Shown here: positions 1 through 9,198 of the stretch, one piece after another
Numbering within the stretch: the first letter of the stretch is position 1
Layout of the letters: the number at the start of each line of letters is the position of its first letter
Origin: CAYYNQ01 sp964473105
GTDB taxonomy: Bacteria > Sumerlaeota > Sumerlaeia > MVZB01
DNA: 62,587 bases
Assembly (NCBI GenBank): GCA_964473105.1
Contig: CAYYNQ010000088.1
Location: forward strand, 1-62,587
Direction: 5' to 3'
The notes under the pieces: generated by a model
Seen by the model: only the letters and a program-made list of their open reading frames with translations
The model's database searches: none
What the model was told of the DNA's origin: nothing
Position numbers and translations under genes: made by a program

Positions 1-114
1 CTGGAAAACAGGCTCGGCATCACAACCCGGGCCCGTCTGAACTCAATGCGCAACCAGGCGCGCAAAAGCCTCAGGAAATCCGGGACAACACCTCACAGGC
101 AAGATCCAGCCTGA
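1..114 (+). CDS. Possible 3' end of a gene entering from the left edge
   Basis: Frame 1 is open from the first base to a TGA at 112-114 and would encode a basic 37-residue tail rich in Arg and Lys. It would converge on hemH. No family can be recognised from so short a piece, and an open run of this length can occur by chance. Bases 115-339 after it contain nothing I can assign. Confidence 0.2.
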   Translation: MENRLGITTRARLNSMRNQARKSLRKSGTTPHRQDPA

Positions 115-339
115 GTCAGCAACCGCAACGGAAAGGAAGGAGGGATCAGTTCGTGGGCGCGCTGTCAGGACATCACTCGGGCACAACGGTCCCGTCAGGC
201 GGCGGGAGCCTGGTCCGTTCCGCCGCAAACAGGCCCGGTCCTGCGGGATCGGCGCACAACCGACGACCCATCCTATTGTGCCACTACCTGTGATTTCCTT
301 GGCCAGAATCCTCAAGGACATTTCGCCCCATAGCAGAGG

Positions 340-1467
340 TCAGGCATTCGGGCTGTGGGGTTTCAAAGCCTCGTAATGCCGGCAGGTTGCCTCGACCTTC
401 CGGTTCTCATCCTGTTCATCATAACGGTCCCGCCCGATCAACCAGTCCGACATCTTCTCCCAACAGATCGCAGCAAGCAGTTCAATATGATCACTTCTCT
501 CGTTCAACGCCGGGATGTAATGATAATCCCTCCCGCCAGCAGCCTCGTAAATTTCACGGTTGGTGATGTCCATCTCCTCGAGCGTCTCAACACAGTCCGA
601 AGAAAACCCCGGACAAACCGCATGAACATGCGTGATTCCCTGCCGTCCCCATTCAGCCAAAGTCTCATCCGTGTAAGGCTGCAGCCAGCGTTCCCTGCCG
701 AAAAGCGACTGGAAACGGATGAAAACCTCATCTTCCCGCAACCCGAGTTCCTCGATCATGAGTCGTCCTGTTTTCAGGCACTGGCAATGGTAGGGGTCGC
801 CTCCCTTGATATAACGCAACGGTAACCCGTGAAACGAAATCAACGTCCTGGTGGGCTTATCATGTTCTTCCTGATATCCTCGTATCGTGGCAGCCAGCGC
901 CCTGATGTATAGAGGATGATCATGATACGAGGTGTTGAAACGCATTTCCGGGATCCAGCGTTGTCCCTGGAAATACTTTCCGACGGCATCGAACGTGGAA
1001 CCGGTCGTGGCACTGCAGTATTGGGGAAACAGGGGCAGGATAAAAATCCTGCGGCAATGTTGCGCCTTGAGATTGTCCAAGGCCGCCGCCACCGAGGGAT
1101 TGCCATAACCCATGCCCGCCTCGACATGAACCGGGCCGCCGAACCGTTCCCTCAGCAGAGCCTGCAGCCCGGCAGCCTGTCTGCGGCTGTGAACCAACAG
1201 CGGGGAGCCCTCCTCAGTCCAAATGTTCCGGTAGAGGGCAGCTGACTTCCTCGGCCGCGTGTTCAGGATGATCCCGTGCAGGATAATCTTCCACATCCAG
1301 CGGGCGGGGGGCGGTTCTATCACGCGCGGATCAGAAAGAAACTGGGCCAGGTAACGCCGCAAGGATAGTGTGTCAGGTGCATCGGGTGTGCCGACGTTGG
1401 TCAGCAGAATCCCAACTGCAGGATGTTCGCTGTGCTGAAAACCAGGCTCGCCCTCATATACACCCAT
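340..1467 (-). CDS. hemH: Ferrochelatase
   Basis: Inserts ferrous iron into protoporphyrin IX (or coproporphyrin III in the coproporphyrin route), the last or next-to-last step of heme synthesis. The core begins about 18 residues in with LLTNVGTPD. The catalytic-histidine motif ISFHGLP lies near residues 210-216 and the conserved CPGFSSDCVETLEE stretch near 285-298. The frame stays open to 1656, but those 63 extra residues are not ferrochelatase-like. The ATG at 1467 follows GGGGGTCAGC and gives about 375 residues against the usual 310-370; an ATG at 1515 is possible but its AGGTGG lies only one base away. The C-terminus extends about 40 residues past the core. No other heme gene is in the window, so the substrate route cannot be decided here. 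Confidence 0.95.
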   Translation of the reverse strand: MGVYEGEPGFQHSEHPAVGILLTNVGTPDAPDTLSLRRYLAQFLSDPRVIEPPPARWMWKIILHGIILNTRPRKSAALYRNIWTEEGSPLLVHSRRQAAGLQALLRERFGGPVHVEAGMGYGNPSVAAALDNLKAQHCRRIFILPLFPQYCSATTGSTFDAVGKYFQGQRWIPEMRFNTSYHDHPLYIRALAATIRGYQEEHDKPTRTLISFHGLPLRYIKGGDPYHCQCLKTGRLMIEELGLREDEVFIRFQSLFGRERWLQPYTDETLAEWGRQGITHVHAVCPGFSSDCVETLEEMDITNREIYEAAGGRDYHYIPALNERSDHIELLAAICWEKMSDWLIGRDRYDEQDENRKVEATCRHYEALKPHSPNA

Positions 1468-2201
1468 GCTGACCCCCGGTTTTCCCTGATGTTCATTTGA
1501 TGCATCGGCCAACATTCCACCTTGACCGTGAGTTGTATTCTCATATATTCCGGATTGGTTTTCAACTTTGTCGAAACCCGGCAGGATATGATCGGGATCC
1601 CATGCATGGGCGGGAGGCAAAGGCCTAATTAAATGACTGGTGCGATCTTTCTGCAATCAAGGCAGAACTTCAACAGGTACAGGATTTTCGACGAAATCGG
1701 GTTCGGCGACCTTTCCGGCGCCAAGTTCCAAGGTATTTCAAGGGCCATCCAGCCTGCACCCGCCTCTGGGGTATAGCGAAAATCCCGGAAAAATGACACG
1801 AATGAAATCAAGTGTCCTGCGCCCAATGTCTCGGCTCATTAATACGGGGACATTGCGGGATAACGGACAGAATATCCAGCGCATAAGACCCGGGTTCCCG
1901 GACGATGGACTGGAAGGGAGGGAAACCATGGCGTACAAAAGGAAATCTCCATCCACCTATGATATTCATCGGTTCTTCTGGTTTATTTCCGGAAGAAATC
2001 ACCCTCGCCGGCAGGATCAATTCAGATGGGTGGCCGATGGCGGGTGATTCACAAGCGTACAATGGCAGAAACAACCTTCTGGGGTGGTGTTGACACGACG
2101 AGAGAAAAAGAAAAGTTTGAGTTCACAATCGGTCCGGAATTCCCCGGGGAAAGGCAGGGCGACTAAACTTTCTGCGCCAAGGACACTGTTGATCTTCAGG
2201 C
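1468..2201. other. Gene-poor stretch upstream of hemH
   Basis: About 730 bases between the hemH start and the tRNA-Phe promoter. Short open frames occur on both strands but none has a convincing start, ribosome-binding site or family-like protein. It probably includes the hemH promoter region, but I cannot point to defined -35/-10 boxes. Confidence 0.5.
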
Positions 2202-2230
2202 TTGACCACAAGGGAACGTTTGATGATACT
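2202..2230 (+). promoter_or_regulatory. Sigma-70-type promoter of tRNA-Phe
   Basis: TTGACC (2202-2207), a 17-base spacer, then GATACT (2225-2230). The predicted start near 2237 would leave about a 10-base leader before the mature tRNA 5' end at 2247. Five of six -35 bases and four or five of six -10 bases match the consensus. Confidence 0.6.
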
Positions 2231-2246
2231 CGACTTTCCGTGTGCT

Positions 2247-2322
2247 GCCTGGGTAGCTCAGTCGGTAGAGCAGGGGACTGAAAATCCCCGTGTCGGTGGT
2301 TCGATTCCGCCCCCAGGCACCA
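2247..2322 (+). tRNA. tRNA-Phe (GAA)
   Basis: Complete 76-nt cloverleaf: acceptor GCCTGGG pairs with CCCAGGC; the D arm is GCTC/GAGC; the anticodon stem GGGGA/TCCCC encloses loop CTGAAAA with anticodon GAA at 2280-2282; the T arm is GGTGG/CCGCC around TTCGATT. The discriminator is A and the CCA end is encoded in the DNA (2320-2322). Confidence 0.98.
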
Positions 2323-2434
2323 CGGGTAAAAATTCACAATTACTGTCTGCTTGCCACTTTAAGATCCCCTGCAAACCTGCCCCCGGAATTATTCGTAAAC
2401 ACTCGTTGTTATCAATCGACATCGACAAAGTTTG

Positions 2435-3214
2435 TTACTGCAGTTGACCCCGGCATTGTTCCAGCAGCTTGGCCGTGGAGTCCCGTATCAGTGCGGTCTG
2501 GTTGGAAATAATCACAAATGTTGCGCCCAACTCCCTGAATGTCGGCAGTTCGTCCGGACCTCCCAGCATGGCCACCTCCTTGCCGTGAAGCCGCAGAATC
2601 TCGACCGATTTTTCAACCAGCTTCATCACCTCCGGGTGATTCAGCTGCGTCGGGACCCCCAGGTCCGCCGAAAGGTCGAACCGACCGATAAGAAACCCGT
2701 CAATACCCTCGACTTGGCACATTGCATCCAGGTTCTCGACCGCCGTGGCAGACTCGATCTGGCCGTAAACCGTGAGTTGTTGATCAATTTTTTCGAATTG
2801 CTGCGCATGCAACCCGCCGATGGCGTAATTGGCCGAGGGCAGGGCACTGAACATTCCCCGCTGGCCAACCGGCCGGTAACGCGAATGCTTCACCAGTTTC
2901 TCAATATCCTCGACCGTGTCGGTGATCGGGCAGATGATCACATCCGGACCGCACTCGAGCGTCTTGGTGATCCAGTCGCGGCCGGTACCGGGCACCCGGA
3001 CAATCTTCACCAGATCATGAGCGTTAGCCACCAGGCACATTGTATGTGTATCCGTGGTGGTGATATGCGTATGCTCCTGGTCAAGCCAGATGCAGTCGAT
3101 CCCGATACGTCCGACCACGTCGATAAACGTCGGGTCAGCCCATGTCACGGTCAGGCCCAGCAGCGGCCTGCCACCGTTTTTCTCGACCCGTTCCTGTAGT
3201 CGTCTTTTCATCAT
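2435..3214 (-). CDS. HpcH/HpaI-family class II pyruvate aldolase
   Basis: A 259-residue member of the HpcH/HpaI aldolase family, metal-dependent TIM-barrel enzymes that cleave 2-oxo-4-hydroxy acids to pyruvate plus an aldehyde. WLDQEH (about residues 43-48) holds the family histidine, VRVPG (about 72-76) the substrate-binding arginine, GQIES the metal-binding glutamate, and GRFDLSADLG the metal-binding aspartate. The start overlaps the RraA-like stop in a 4-base ATGA, so the two are translationally coupled. A second in-frame ATG follows at once, and GGAAGG fits that second ATG slightly better. The exact hydroxy-oxoacid substrate cannot be read from the sequence. Confidence 0.88.
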   Translation of the reverse strand: MMKRRLQERVEKNGGRPLLGLTVTWADPTFIDVVGRIGIDCIWLDQEHTHITTTDTHTMCLVANAHDLVKIVRVPGTGRDWITKTLECGPDVIICPITDTVEDIEKLVKHSRYRPVGQRGMFSALPSANYAIGGLHAQQFEKIDQQLTVYGQIESATAVENLDAMCQVEGIDGFLIGRFDLSADLGVPTQLNHPEVMKLVEKSVEILRLHGKEVAMLGGPDELPTFRELGATFVIISNQTALIRDSTAKLLEQCRGQLQ

Positions 3215-3900
3215 ATCCTTCCTTTCAAGTATTGATCGATGAATGCATCCAGCGTGAATTCTCCACCGCGCGCATATCTCCTGCAGGCATCTTCATGGCT
3301 CATGACTTTCGCCGCCTCCCCGGCGACCCGGTCAGCAATATCCAGGGGGATCGTCAGTATCCCGTTGGCATCACCATGCAGCAGGTCGCCCTGTTGAACC
3401 ATCATGCCGCAAATATCAACGGTGCAGCCGACCTCGATGAACTGTGGTATTCCGTGTGCAACGACAAGGCCCTTCGCAAACATCTGCATCCCGGGAGCTT
3501 CTTCACGCACAGCCTGGTAATCCCGAACGCCCCCGCTGCAGACAAAGGCAACGACCCCCAGGCGCTGGGCGAGTGTGGCCATCACATCGCCGACATGACA
3601 GCTGCGGGACTCCCCAGGCCCGGCCGACTCTATGACGGCAATCGCAGGCTTCGGGGCGGCTTCGATCGCCTTCCAGAAAGCCGTGTTCCGATTGTAGACG
3701 GCAGGACCTGGCTTGGTGGTCGTGGCCTTTGCCGTGACGGCATAGCCCACGACCGGCGGCAAATCGGGGTAAATACAGCGCAAATCCACGGAAGCATAAC
3801 CGTCCGTGCAGTCACGTTCTGCAATCGCTTCAACTGCGTTGGCAATTGTCGGCGAATCGAATCCGGCCAGTCTATCAAGCTCTTCACGCCCCAAGCCCAT
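3211..3900 (-). CDS. RraA-like / 4-hydroxy-4-methyl-2-oxoglutarate aldolase family
   Basis: A 229-residue RraA/DlpA-family protein. Catalytic members cleave 4-hydroxy-4-methyl-2-oxoglutarate or decarboxylate oxaloacetate; the E. coli namesake instead binds RNase E. CSGGVRD and HGDANGILTIP match the active-site loops of the catalytic branch, and the aldolase neighbour argues for an enzyme rather than an RNase regulator. First gene of a two-gene minus-strand operon, divergent from pntA with about 280 bases between. Confidence 0.85.
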   Translation of the reverse strand: MGLGREELDRLAGFDSPTIANAVEAIAERDCTDGYASVDLRCIYPDLPPVVGYAVTAKATTTKPGPAVYNRNTAFWKAIEAAPKPAIAVIESAGPGESRSCHVGDVMATLAQRLGVVAFVCSGGVRDYQAVREEAPGMQMFAKGLVVAHGIPQFIEVGCTVDICGMMVQQGDLLHGDANGILTIPLDIADRVAGEAAKVMSHEDACRRYARGGEFTLDAFIDQYLKGRI

Positions 3901-4177
3901 GTCCGGCTTACTCCAACTCGGAAATATTCATGCACCTCAGGAAAATACGGGGGACACTGACTATCGACAAACCGGTTGAGGATGTCAAGTGCGGCCGACT
4001 TTCATCCAAGCCCGCCAAATTTCTTGCCCAAGCGGCCTCATTCGTTTAGAATATCACCGCTTGTGGTTGCGATCAGGGTTCCTGTGACCAGCCCTCCTCC
4101 AAAAGTCTAGCATGTAGCGCCGGCACAGGATACGACGATTGGATGAAGTCTCAAAGGCAACCAGTTAATTTTTTGGC

Positions 4178-5752
4178 ATGAAAATCGGGATCCCAAAAGA
4201 AACTCAGGATGGGGAAAAGCGTGTTGCTGCCACCCCACGCACGACCGAACGGCTAAAAAAAGCGGGGTTTGAGGTGCTGATTGAGTCCGGGGCTGGGAAG
4301 TGCGCGTCCTTTTTTGACGCCGAGTATGAAAAATCCGGCGCCTCGATTGCTCCGGATGCGCAGACAGTCTGGCAGACAGCAGACCTAGTCCTAAAGATCG
4401 ATCCCCCCACAAATGAAGAGATGGAATACCTGCCCCAGAATGGAAGGCTGATTTCATTCATCCAGCCCGGGATAAACCAGCCCCTGCTCGATCAATTCAA
4501 AATGCGGGGCGTCTCGGCCCTGGCGATCGACTGTATTCCGCGAATCACACGTGCTCAGAAGATGGATGTCCTGAGCTCAATGGCAAATATCGCCGGTTAC
4601 CGTGCGGTCATTGAGGCCGCAAACGAATTCGGGAGGTTTTTCACGGGGCAGATCACTGCAGCGGGGAAAGTGCCTCCGGCCAAGGTGCTAGTTATCGGTG
4701 CCGGGGTCGCGGGTTTGGCGGCAATCGGCTGTGCACGTGGCCTCGGCGCAATCGTTCGCGCCTTTGATGTCCGGTCCGCCGTTCGGGAGGAAGTCCAGAG
4801 CATGGGCGCGGAATTCCTCGAGGTCGACCTCGAGGAAGAGGGAGCAGGGACGGGCGGTTACGCGAAGGAAATGAGCAAGGAATTTATCGAGGCCGAGATG
4901 AGACTCTTCGAGGAACAGGCCCGTGAAGTTGACATCATCATCACCACCGCCCAGGTTCCCGGTAAAGTCCCGCCGGTACTACTTCCAGGCAATATCGTCG
5001 ATGTGATGAAACCCGGGTCCGTTATCGTCGATCTCGCCGCATCGGAGGTCGGCGGCAACTGTGAACTCAGTGAGCCGAACCGGGTGGTGACCCACCGGGG
5101 TGTTCGTATCATCGGCTACACAAACCTCGCCAGCCGGCTGCCCAACCAGGCGAGCGAACTGTTCGGAACAAACATGGTACATTTTTTGAATGAAATGGGT
5201 GGCGGTGAGTCTTTTAGCGTCGACTTGGAGAACGAAATTGTCCGTGATTCACTGGTCACGCACCGGGGCGAAATAACCTGGCCACCCCCGAAGCGGGTGA
5301 AGCCCGAACCCGCAGCAAAGAAAACCGGAAAGCATACGGACGAGGCAAAGCCGGTTGCGCCTGCGGATTCCGCCGCCACGGTATCTGACCGTAAGAAATC
5401 CTCGGGAACAAGCCGGCTAATCGCCACAATATTACTGCTGCTGCTGGGGGGGGTCGCGCTGGGCTTTCATGTCCCCGGGTCCATGATCGGGCAGCTCACC
5501 GTCTTTGTCCTTGCCATTATCATCGGATGGCACGTGATCTGGAATGTCACACCGGCACTGCACACACCCCTAATGAGTGTCACCAACGCCATCAGCGGAA
5601 TCATCCTGATTGGCGGAATCCTCCAGCTCAAGGGAACCGGCGTTGACACGGCGACGATTCTCGGAAGCATCGCCGTTCTGCTGGCCATGATCAACGTTGC
5701 GGGGGGATTCCTTGTGACACACCGCATGCTGCAGATGTTCAGGAAAGAATAG
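4178..5752 (+). CDS. pntA: NAD(P) transhydrogenase subunit alpha
   Basis: Alpha subunit of the proton-translocating transhydrogenase, which uses the proton gradient to drive NADH + NADP+ to NAD+ + NADPH in the inner membrane. Residues 1 to about 370 form the NAD(H)-binding dI domain (GIPKE start, RAQKMDVLSSMANIAGYRA near 125-143, GAGVAG at 174-179). A Lys/Pro/Ala-rich linker of about 45 residues follows, then three or four membrane helices from about 415 to 520. This is the fused E. coli-type alpha subunit (about 510 residues), not the split PntAA/PntAB form. pntB follows after about 40 bases. Confidence 0.96.
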   Translation: MKIGIPKETQDGEKRVAATPRTTERLKKAGFEVLIESGAGKCASFFDAEYEKSGASIAPDAQTVWQTADLVLKIDPPTNEEMEYLPQNGRLISFIQPGINQPLLDQFKMRGVSALAIDCIPRITRAQKMDVLSSMANIAGYRAVIEAANEFGRFFTGQITAAGKVPPAKVLVIGAGVAGLAAIGCARGLGAIVRAFDVRSAVREEVQSMGAEFLEVDLEEEGAGTGGYAKEMSKEFIEAEMRLFEEQAREVDIIITTAQVPGKVPPVLLPGNIVDVMKPGSVIVDLAASEVGGNCELSEPNRVVTHRGVRIIGYTNLASRLPNQASELFGTNMVHFLNEMGGGESFSVDLENEIVRDSLVTHRGEITWPPPKRVKPEPAAKKTGKHTDEAKPVAPADSAATVSDRKKSSGTSRLIATILLLLLGGVALGFHVPGSMIGQLTVFVLAIIIGWHVIWNVTPALHTPLMSVTNAISGIILIGGILQLKGTGVDTATILGSIAVLLAMINVAGGFLVTHRMLQMFRKE

Positions 5753-5792
5753 GAAGAAGCGCCTGCTAAAAGCAGTGCGGAACCGGAAAATC

Positions 5793-7220
5793 ATGCTGGA
5801 AATTCCCACCGGAGCACTCTCTGTCTGTTACCTGATCGCAGGTGTACTGTTTATCCTGAGCCTGGGCGGCCTGTCGCACCAAGAGACCGCACGCAGGGGG
5901 AACCTATACGGAATTATCGGCATGCTGATCGCGCTGGTCGTGACCCTGATCAGCGGGGTAGTCGGCCAGTGGCCCATGCTGGTCGTGAGCCTGGTCATCG
6001 GTGCAGTGATCGGCGCTTTTGTCGCACAACGGGTTGTGATGACTGCAATGCCACAACTGGTCGCAATGCTTCACAGTTTCGTCGGCGCAGCAGCCGTACT
6101 GGTCGGGATCAGCAATTACCTCGCTCCGGCCGTTGAATCACATGATTCATCCGCCATGATCCATCACATTGAGGTCTTTATCGGCATATTCATCGGGGCA
6201 ATCACGTTTACCGGGTCAATCGTCGCGTTCTCCAAGTTGCAAGGAATCTGGGGAAGCCGGCCGACCCTGCTGCCAGGACGCCATTTCCTCAACCTGCTTG
6301 CCGTGACCGCTTGTGTCGGGCTGGGAATCTGGTTCTGCCGCTGTCACGGAACCGACGGGTTGACGGCACTGCTGATCATGACGGCCATTGCGCTGGTTCT
6401 GGGCGTTCACCTGGTCGCGGCGATAGGATCTGCCGACATGCCGGTGATCGTCTCCATGCTCAACAGCTATTCGGGCTGGGCTGCGGCTGCGGCCGGGTTC
6501 ATGCTGTCAAACGACCTCCTGATTATCACCGGCGCGCTCGTTGGCAGCAGCGGTGCAATCCTCAGTTACATCATGTGCAAAGCCATGAACCGGTCAATCT
6601 TGAACGTCATATTCGGTGGATTCGGGACCAGCGCCGGCGCGACCGTCAGACGTGAGGCACGGGCCGGCGAATCGAGCGAGGTCAGAGAGACATCTGCCGA
6701 AGAGGTCGCGGACCTGTTCGGCTCAGCACGCAGCGTGGTCATCGTCCCGGGTTATGGGATGGCCGTCGCCCAGGCACAATATGCGCTTCGCTCACTGATG
6801 AACCACCTCAAGGAACATGATGTCGAGATGCGGTTTGCGATCCATCCGGTCGCTGGCCGCCTGCCTGGCCACATGAATGTTCTCCTGGCCGAGGCAAACA
6901 TCCCGTACGATCAGGTGATGGAAATGGATGAAATCAACCCTGATCTCCAGGGCACGGATGTTGTTCTTGTCATCGGGGCCAATGATATCGTCAACCCTGA
7001 CGCATATGACGATGAAAACAGCCCGATATACGGCATGCCCGTTATTGAGGTATGGAAGGCCCGAACCATCGTGGTGTTCAAACGCAGCATGGCCAGCGGA
7101 TACTCGGGAATTGACAACCCGCTGTTCTACAGGGAAAACACGCGCATGCTCTTCGGTGATGCCAAGGACAGCGTTGAAAAAATCCTGACCTACGCCCGCT
7201 CCGTGACCGGGATCGGGTAA
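5793..7220 (+). CDS. pntB: NAD(P) transhydrogenase subunit beta
   Basis: Beta subunit of the transhydrogenase. About eight or nine membrane helices in the first ~270 residues form the proton channel (dII), followed by the NADP(H)-binding dIII domain with VIVPGYGMAVAQAQ, HPVAGRLPGHMNVLLAEA and the ANDIVNP and MPVIEVW loops. The ATG at 5793 (MLEIPTG) was chosen over an in-frame GTG at 5775, which has no ribosome-binding site at proper distance. That gives 475 residues against 462 in E. coli. It pairs with pntA in a two-gene operon. Confidence 0.96.
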   Translation: MLEIPTGALSVCYLIAGVLFILSLGGLSHQETARRGNLYGIIGMLIALVVTLISGVVGQWPMLVVSLVIGAVIGAFVAQRVVMTAMPQLVAMLHSFVGAAAVLVGISNYLAPAVESHDSSAMIHHIEVFIGIFIGAITFTGSIVAFSKLQGIWGSRPTLLPGRHFLNLLAVTACVGLGIWFCRCHGTDGLTALLIMTAIALVLGVHLVAAIGSADMPVIVSMLNSYSGWAAAAAGFMLSNDLLIITGALVGSSGAILSYIMCKAMNRSILNVIFGGFGTSAGATVRREARAGESSEVRETSAEEVADLFGSARSVVIVPGYGMAVAQAQYALRSLMNHLKEHDVEMRFAIHPVAGRLPGHMNVLLAEANIPYDQVMEMDEINPDLQGTDVVLVIGANDIVNPDAYDDENSPIYGMPVIEVWKARTIVVFKRSMASGYSGIDNPLFYRENTRMLFGDAKDSVEKILTYARSVTGIG

Positions 7221-7364
7221 TGGGGCCGGTTTCCCAGCCCAGATTCGTGCCCGAGCCGGGATGGATTTGCATGTGACACCCTCCCGGATGTACGGGATCG
7301 CCCTTGAATCCTCGCTGATTTACCCGACATGGTGATGTGTCCCGTGTCCTTGATGGTCACGTGA

Positions 7365-9188
7365 TCATTTTATCCCCCCTCGTGCGTGTTCCTGCAAAGC
7401 ATTCCAGAAATCCTGCAGGCTCGGAAGCCATTCCCGGCCCAGCGGGCAGGCAGCATAACGGCTGCGATCAAGCAGGTTGGCCAAGAACAAAGCCTCGCCG
7501 TAAAACCCGCCCAACACCTCGCGATTGCAGTTTACAAACTGCTGTGGCGTCTGGTTCGTTGTGAGCTTCACTCCCCCGTCCTCAAACCGGGCCATCATTG
7601 CATTCCAGAGGTAATCCACAAGCTGCCCCGGATCGAGCGAACGGCCCGGCATAAAGGGGTCCCCGAAATCCCCAAAGCGTTTTCGCATTCCCGCGGGGAG
7701 GGTCTTTTTTTTCCAGAACGGAGCACTCTTCTCTTTCAGAATCCGCAATCGCTGCCACCGGCCCCTGAAACGCGTGAAAAACAAATAAAGCATGAAGACC
7801 AGCAGGATGACTGAGAACAGGACCATCAGGCAACCCAACCCCGTGATGAACCCGTCCAATACCTTCCGCATGGTTGTATTGAACCCGGCCCCCATTGCCT
7901 GAAGATTTTCCCGAGAACGCTGCGCAGGGGTTTTCATCAGATCGTCACCATGTTGTCCATTGCCGACTGGCTCGGTATCCCTTGGGTCCGATTCAACCGG
8001 TATACGGTTCCTACCGGTCGACCCCTGCGGGCGAGAGGCTGGATGCGACGCCCCCCAGTGCGCCTCCCATCCATGATACATCGCAATCACCCGATCCCTG
8101 ACGAAAAGTCCGGCCACGGACGGGGGCTGGGGCAGCAGGAAGGCCGTAAACATGACAACACTGACGGTCACCATGCCCAGCAAAATCCAGGCCATGCCCA
8201 GTGAATCCGGCAGTGTAACCCGGCGTGACTTGAAGTATGAACGCAATTGGCTGAGCGTTGCAAGGCACAGCAACGCCAGGGCACACCACAGGTAGATGAA
8301 CAGGTAAACGCCCATTCGGAAGTGCGCTGCGGGCTGATTCAAATCGAACAGGTAAACCCCCAATCCAAAAAGCGGGAGGGCAACCAGCGAAAAATACAGA
8401 ATGACAACGCCGGGATGCCCGGGTGGCAGGCGTCCCACCCAAGTCTTTTCCGATGTTGGCGGTACGGACTTTCTTGTCCTGCCGGGAACGTCCATCATGA
8501 TCTGCAGAAGTTGGTCCTCACTGTTCACGAAATCCGGGGCGGAATGGTGCTTTCCACCCCGCCCCGGCGTTCCCCTGCCGGTGACGAACAGACCGATGAC
8601 GATAAATACACCGAGATATACCAAGGCAAGAATGCCGGTGACAGACGCCGGGGTATTGAAGGGTATCCGAAAACCCATCAGGAACGCTGCAATTCCTGCA
8701 CCGAAAAGGACCAGGGCTCCCCACAAGATAATTTTCCGGCCGTTCGGGATTCTGTCCTGAGGCACCCGACCTTCCCCATGTCCAACCTGCCCGCCGCCGA
8801 GCATCCCGGAATCACCCGCCGCCTCGACTGCCTTGCGCGTCCCCAGAGAACAGCTTCTCGCTATGTTCCAGATCACAATCCAGAGGATGACCAGCAGCAG
8901 AACCTCCACAAGAAACACAATTACCGGGTGTGTCGGCATCTGCCATACAAACGCATGATGGGCGGAGAACAGCAGCATCGTGATGCCCAGTGCAAACTGA
9001 TAATTCGACGCCAGCGCCCTGCCCATCACCCGTGTCATATACTCCAGCAGGATCACGCCCATGGCAAAGGTGACAAGGCCCACGCGCAACCTGCCTGCAC
9101 CCCCCTCGATGAATACCGAGCGGATGTCAATCAACTGCAGCAGCAGCGCCGAGACAAGACCCCAGACACACAACATGACCAGGATCAT
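7365..9188 (-). CDS. Polytopic membrane protein with C-terminal DUF4129-like domain
   Basis: Last gene of a MoxR-DUF58-DUF4129 operon. It has several membrane helices in the first ~400 residues, a charged and Gly/Pro-rich exported or cytoplasmic segment, one more helix near residue 470, and a C-terminal soluble domain (TPQQFVNCNREVLGG, then LANLLDRSRYA) of the DUF4129 type. Such operons usually end with a transglutaminase-domain protein; none is present here, and the next gene downstream is convergent pntB. The start is uncertain: the ORF is open to 9302, but that would overlap DUF58 by about 100 bases. The ATG at 9188 leaves a 10-base gap; a TTG at 9224 is an alternative. Function unknown. 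Confidence 0.75.
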   Translation of the reverse strand: MILVMLCVWGLVSALLLQLIDIRSVFIEGGAGRLRVGLVTFAMGVILLEYMTRVMGRALASNYQFALGITMLLFSAHHAFVWQMPTHPVIVFLVEVLLLVILWIVIWNIARSCSLGTRKAVEAAGDSGMLGGGQVGHGEGRVPQDRIPNGRKIILWGALVLFGAGIAAFLMGFRIPFNTPASVTGILALVYLGVFIVIGLFVTGRGTPGRGGKHHSAPDFVNSEDQLLQIMMDVPGRTRKSVPPTSEKTWVGRLPPGHPGVVILYFSLVALPLFGLGVYLFDLNQPAAHFRMGVYLFIYLWCALALLCLATLSQLRSYFKSRRVTLPDSLGMAWILLGMVTVSVVMFTAFLLPQPPSVAGLFVRDRVIAMYHGWEAHWGASHPASRPQGSTGRNRIPVESDPRDTEPVGNGQHGDDLMKTPAQRSRENLQAMGAGFNTTMRKVLDGFITGLGCLMVLFSVILLVFMLYLFFTRFRGRWQRLRILKEKSAPFWKKKTLPAGMRKRFGDFGDPFMPGRSLDPGQLVDYLWNAMMARFEDGGVKLTTNQTPQQFVNCNREVLGGFYGEALFLANLLDRSRYAACPLGREWLPSLQDFWNALQEHARGGIK

Positions 9189-9198
9189 CCCCAGCAGG

